From: Paracoccus aeridis
GTDB taxonomy: Bacteria; Pseudomonadota; Alphaproteobacteria; Rhodobacterales; Rhodobacteraceae
Reading direction: 5' to 3'
Length of the DNA: 46,745 nucleotides
NCBI RefSeq assembly: GCF_004923205.2
Contig: NZ_SELD02000041.1
Location: 1 to 46,745 of the forward strand
The position numbers and the translations under genes are program-made. Below are positions 41,645 to 46,745 of this stretch, one piece after another; position 1 is the first letter of the stretch; each line of letters begins with the position of its first letter. The notes under the pieces were generated by a model. It had not been told where the DNA came from. It saw only the letters and a program-made list of their open reading frames with translations, and searched no databases.

Positions 41645-42586
41645 ATGCGCACGCCGATCCTGTCCCTGAACCGCCGGGTGCGACCGGCGTCCGAGCCTCG
41701 GGCGCGCACGCGCGAGGGGGACAACCTGCACGGCGCGGCGCTGATGGTGATCTCGGTCGTGGCCTTCGTGTCGAACGACACGATCATGAAGCTCGTCAGC
41801 CAGACGCTGCCCCTGTCCGAGGCGATGTTCATGCGGGGCGCGATGATCGTGTGCCTGCTGTGGCTGGTCGCCCGGCGTGACGGCGGCATCCTGTGGTGGC
41901 CGCACGCGGCCCGCGACCGCTGGGTGCTCGCCGGGCGCAGCATTGGCGAGGTGAGCTCGACTGTCCTCTACCTCAAGGCGCTGCAATCCATGCCGCTGGG
42001 CAACCTTTCCGCGATCATGCAGGCGCTGCCGCTGCTGATCATGCTGGCGGCGGCGATCGTCTATCGCGAGCGGATCGGCTGGCGGCGCCTGCTGGCGGTC
42101 GGGGTCGGCGTCGCGGGCGTGGCGATGATCGTGCGGCCCGGGTCGGACGCGTTCGACATCTGGTCGCTGATGGCGCTGGCGTCGGTGCTGCTGATCGTCC
42201 TGCGCGACCTTCTGACCCGCGCCCTGGGGCCACAGATACAGACCAGCACGATCGCGTTCCAGGCCGCGCTTGCGGTCACGCTGGCGTCGCTGCTGATGCC
42301 GACGGAGCCGTGGCGCACCCCCGTGCCGTCCGAAGCGGGGCTGCTGGTCGTGGCCGCCTGCTTCCTGACCGTGGGTTACATCTCGGGCGTGGCCACGATG
42401 CGGGTGGGAGAGGTGAGCTTCGTCTCGCCGTTCCGCTATGTCTCGCTGATCTGGGCCGGGATCCTGGGCTTCGTCGTCTTCGGCGAGCGTCCCGACGGGT
42501 GGACGCTGCTGGGCGCGGCCCTGATCGCGGCCGCCGGACTTTATTCCATCTGGCGCGAGACGAAGCTGCGCCGGGGGGCCGCCTGA
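41645..42586 (+). CDS. EamA/DMT-family membrane transporter
   Basis: A 313-residue inner-membrane protein with ten hydrophobic helices in two EamA repeats. Repeat 1 starts HGAALMVISVVAFVSNDTIMKL; repeat 2 covers SLMALASVLLIVLRDLLTRA to ALIAAAGLYSIWRE. The motif SMPLGNLSAIMQALPLLIMLAA is typical of drug/metabolite transporters related to riboflavin, purine or amino-acid exporters. The substrate cannot be told from sequence. The ATG at 41645 leaves a polar ~30-residue N-terminus; no strong Shine-Dalgarno sequence is visible. It overlaps the next gene by one base. Confidence 0.88.
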   Translation: MRTPILSLNRRVRPASEPRARTREGDNLHGAALMVISVVAFVSNDTIMKLVSQTLPLSEAMFMRGAMIVCLLWLVARRDGGILWWPHAARDRWVLAGRSIGEVSSTVLYLKALQSMPLGNLSAIMQALPLLIMLAAAIVYRERIGWRRLLAVGVGVAGVAMIVRPGSDAFDIWSLMALASVLLIVLRDLLTRALGPQIQTSTIAFQAALAVTLASLLMPTEPWRTPVPSEAGLLVVAACFLTVGYISGVATMRVGEVSFVSPFRYVSLIWAGILGFVVFGERPDGWTLLGAALIAAAGLYSIWRETKLRRGAA

Positions 42587-43416
42587 TGCGGGTGCAGGTG
42601 ATCGGGCTCTGCCGCTTCTCGTACCTGGGGGAAAGGGGCTTCCAGATCGGCCACGAGACGCTGGAGGAGCGGCGCGCCTTTCTCTACGACCCCGACCGCC
42701 TCGCCCGGCGCTGGTTCTGGTTCGAAAACGTGGCCCTGCCTGCGTTCATCGCCCAGACCGACCCGGACTTCACGCTGGTGGTGATGACCGGCCCGGACCT
42801 GCCCGAGCCGTGGCTCGGCCGCCTTCGCGATCTGGCGGACGTGCTGCCGCAGCTGAAGCTGGCGCTGGTCGAGCCGATGGAGGCCCATCTCGACGCCTGC
42901 TGGTCCGCCGTCGCGCCGCATGTCGAGCGCGATGCCGACGTCGTGGCGCATTTCCGGCATGACGACGACGACGCGGTGTCGATCGGCTATGTCGCGCGGG
43001 CGCGGGCGGACTTCGCGCTCGCGCGGCCGTTGTTCACCCGGGCGCGGCGGGTGTCGATCGACTATCCGCGCGGGCTGGTCCTGCATGCGGACGCGGATGG
43101 CGTCCGGGTCGAGCCGCGGATCGTCCACAACGCCTGCGCCGGCCTGACCGTCTACCTGAAGCCCGACCAGCAGCGGACGGCGGTCCACTATCCGCACTGG
43201 AAGCTCGCGCTCAGCATGCCGGGGCTGGTGATCGGCTCGCAGCCGGGGTTCGTGCGGGTGATGCACGGCGACAACGACTCGGGGACGGTCGGGGCGAACT
43301 ACGGCTGGACGCTGAAGGACGAAAGCGCCGCGGACCTCCTGGCGCGCGCGTTCCGGATCGACCTGCCCGGGATCGACGCCGCCGTCCGCCGGCAGGACGG
43401 CTCGCCCGCGCGTTGA
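42586..43416 (+). CDS. Putative rhamnosyltransferase-family protein
   Basis: A 276-residue protein resembling the putative rhamnosyl transferase family (N-terminal [20 protein letters not shown]). It has an Asp-rich [11 protein letters not shown] segment near residue 125 that could act as the DxD metal/sugar-nucleotide motif of a GT-A fold. Conserved aromatic segments include [14 protein letters not shown] and [10 protein letters not shown]. No membrane helix is visible, so it is probably cytoplasmic and acts on a glycan precursor. The acceptor is unknown. It is coupled to the EamA gene by TGATG. Its last codons contain the -35 box of the str operon promoter. Confidence 0.75.
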   Translation: MRVQVIGLCRFSYLGERGFQIGHETLEERRAFLYDPDRLARRWFWFENVALPAFIAQTDPDFTLVVMTGPDLPEPWLGRLRDLADVLPQLKLALVEPMEAHLDACWSAVAPHVERDADVVAHFRHDDDDAVSIGYVARARADFALARPLFTRARRVSIDYPRGLVLHADADGVRVEPRIVHNACAGLTVYLKPDQQRTAVHYPHWKLALSMPGLVIGSQPGFVRVMHGDNDSGTVGANYGWTLKDESAADLLARAFRIDLPGIDAAVRRQDGSPAR

Positions 43417-43441
43417 CAGGACCCGCGATTCTCCCTATATG
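43413..43441 (+). promoter_or_regulatory. Strong sigma70-type promoter for the str operon
   Basis: TTGACA (43413-43418, perfect consensus), 17 bp, TATATG (43436-43441). It lies about 210 bp before rpsL and overlaps the rhamnosyltransferase stop codon (TGA 43414-43416). It is the best promoter match in the window, in keeping with a highly expressed ribosomal operon. Confidence 0.8.
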
Positions 43442-43651
43442 CGCCAGCACCCGGCGGGAAACCGCGGGGTGCCCAGAACCTTCCGTGGTCACGATCCGGG
43501 CCGAACCAGCCTCGATCCTCTGGATTTATGCCCGTCCATCCCGCGCGCGGGGTCGGATGGGTTTGGCATTTTGCGATGGGCGCAGGATGCTGTCGAGAAG
43601 TGGCGCACCAAGGCCCGGGTGCGAGTATCGCAAAGCAAGGCGGGGAACCGA

Positions 43652-44023
43652 ATGCCGACGATCCAACAGCTGATCCGCAAACCGCGGCAGCCGAAAGTGC
43701 AGCGATCCAAGTCGCAGCACCTTCAGGGAAACCCTCAGAAGCGCGGCGTCTGCACGCGCGTCTATACCACGACGCCGAAAAAGCCGAACTCGGCCATGCG
43801 GAAGGTCGCCAAGGTGCGCCTGACCAACGGGTTCGAGGTCATCAGCTACATTCCCGGTGAAAAGCACAACCTGCAGGAACACAGCGTCGTGCTGATCCGC
43901 GGCGGCCGGGTGAAGGACCTTCCCGGCGTCCGCTACCACATCCTGCGCGGTGTCCTGGATACGCAGGGCGTCAAAGATCGTCGTCAGCGTCGTTCGAAAT
44001 ACGGCGCCAAGCGTCCGAAGTGA
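43652..44023 (+). CDS. rpsL: 30S ribosomal protein S12
   Basis: A 123-residue S12 at the decoding centre. It has the invariant [20 protein letters not shown] segment (Lys at residues 43-44) and [13 protein letters not shown]. The residues where streptomycin-resistance changes occur are wild type, so the protein looks drug-sensitive. The start ATG 43652 follows a purine-rich CAAGGCGGGGAACCGA. The C-terminus is highly basic ([16 protein letters not shown]). It is the first gene of rpsL-rpsG-fusA-tuf, with 12 nt to rpsG. Confidence 0.98.
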   Translation: MPTIQQLIRKPRQPKVQRSKSQHLQGNPQKRGVCTRVYTTTPKKPNSAMRKVAKVRLTNGFEVISYIPGEKHNLQEHSVVLIRGGRVKDLPGVRYHILRGVLDTQGVKDRRQRRSKYGAKRPK

Positions 44024-44506
<483 letters not shown>

Positions 44507-44515
44507 GGAAAGCTC

Positions 44516-46639
<2,124 letters not shown>

Positions 46640-46646
46640 TGCGCCA

Positions 46647-46668
46647 GGGCGGGGAGCGATCCCCGCCC
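46647..46668 (+). other. Perfect hairpin between fusA and tuf
   Basis: GGGCGGGG (46647-46654) pairs with CCCCGCCC (46661-46668) around a 6-nt loop, 7 nt after the fusA stop. No T-run follows; tuf has its own AAGGAG at 46688-46693. It may set the fusA/tuf ratio or act as a processing site. Confidence 0.6.
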
Positions 46669-46700
46669 GGCCTTCACCAGACATTTGAAGGAGCTTTGCG

Positions 46701-46745
46701 ATGGCAAAGGCAAAATTCGAACGGACGAAACCGCACGTCAACATC
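46701..46745 (+). CDS. tuf: Elongation factor Tu, first 15 codons (runs off the window)
   Basis: The ATG at 46701 is preceded by AAGGAG with 7 nt spacing and begins MAKAKFERTKPHVNI, the standard bacterial EF-Tu N-terminus. The position after fusA confirms the str operon order. The rest of the gene lies beyond the window. Confidence 0.95.
   Translation, partial: MAKAKFERTKPHVNI

Overview
The window is a high-GC (roughly two-thirds G+C) chromosomal segment. The protein content, the order of the ribosomal genes and the family-level resemblances (clade-2 catalase, type-2 ArgC, CnoX-LON-Trm112 cluster, UMF1 transporter, HWE-kinase bacteriophytochrome) point to an alphaproteobacterium, most probably Rhodobacterales/Paracoccaceae. 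This assignment is from recognition, not from a database search. I see no transposase, integrase, CRISPR array, rRNA or prophage.

Layout. (1) 1-5.7 kb: the 3' part of ftsK, then two unrelated catalases in the same direction, a dimanganese catalase and a large-subunit haem catalase KatE. (2) 5.7-13.1 kb: a rhomboid protease (minus) divergent from a secreted GH5-like glycosidase with RTX repeats and a UDP-glucuronate 4-epimerase-like gene; then, convergent with these, an L,D-transpeptidase translationally coupled to a RibA with an unusual N-terminal half; then an OmpR-type response regulator and argC. (3) 13.1-22.6 kb: two minus-strand clusters, cnoX-LON-Trm112 and thioesterase-MFS-mepA-phytase-like-topoisomerase IB-xthA, separated by a plus-strand NhaC antiporter. 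(4) 22.9-28.5 kb: yggT-recQ (1-nt overlap), then a haem oxygenase/bacteriophytochrome pair. The phytochrome is a hybrid kinase (PAS-GAF-PHY-HWE kinase-receiver) and the haem oxygenase appears to start with CTG. (5) 28.5-46.7 kb: the conserved information-processing block tRNA-Trp, secE, nusG, rplK, rplA, rplJ, rplL, rpoB, rpoC, then rpsL, rpsG, fusA and the first codons of tuf. A gene-free stretch of about 0.65 kb, an EamA transporter and a rhamnosyltransferase-like gene lie between rpoC and rpsL.

How the parts relate. The envelope/periplasm genes (MepA, L,D-transpeptidase, rhomboid, phytase-like protein, FtsK) are scattered rather than in one operon. The catalases, CnoX, ExoIII, RecQ and topoisomerase IB form a loose stress and DNA-maintenance theme. 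BphO makes biliverdin for BphP, so that pair is a self-contained red/far-red sensor with its own receiver domain. The transcription-translation block has recognisable sigma70-like promoters (rplJ, rpoB, rpsL) and perfect hairpins in several gene junctions, which suggests segmental control or RNA processing. Many genes use non-ATG starts, often within 4-nt stop/start overlaps.

No clearly new defence or mobile system was found. The most unusual items are the CTG-started bphO, an 18-bp tandem repeat carrying repeated Shine-Dalgarno-like cores before the thioesterase gene, the RTX-GH5/epimerase pair, the RibA with a degenerate RibB-like half, and a three-way complementary leader before the manganese catalase.
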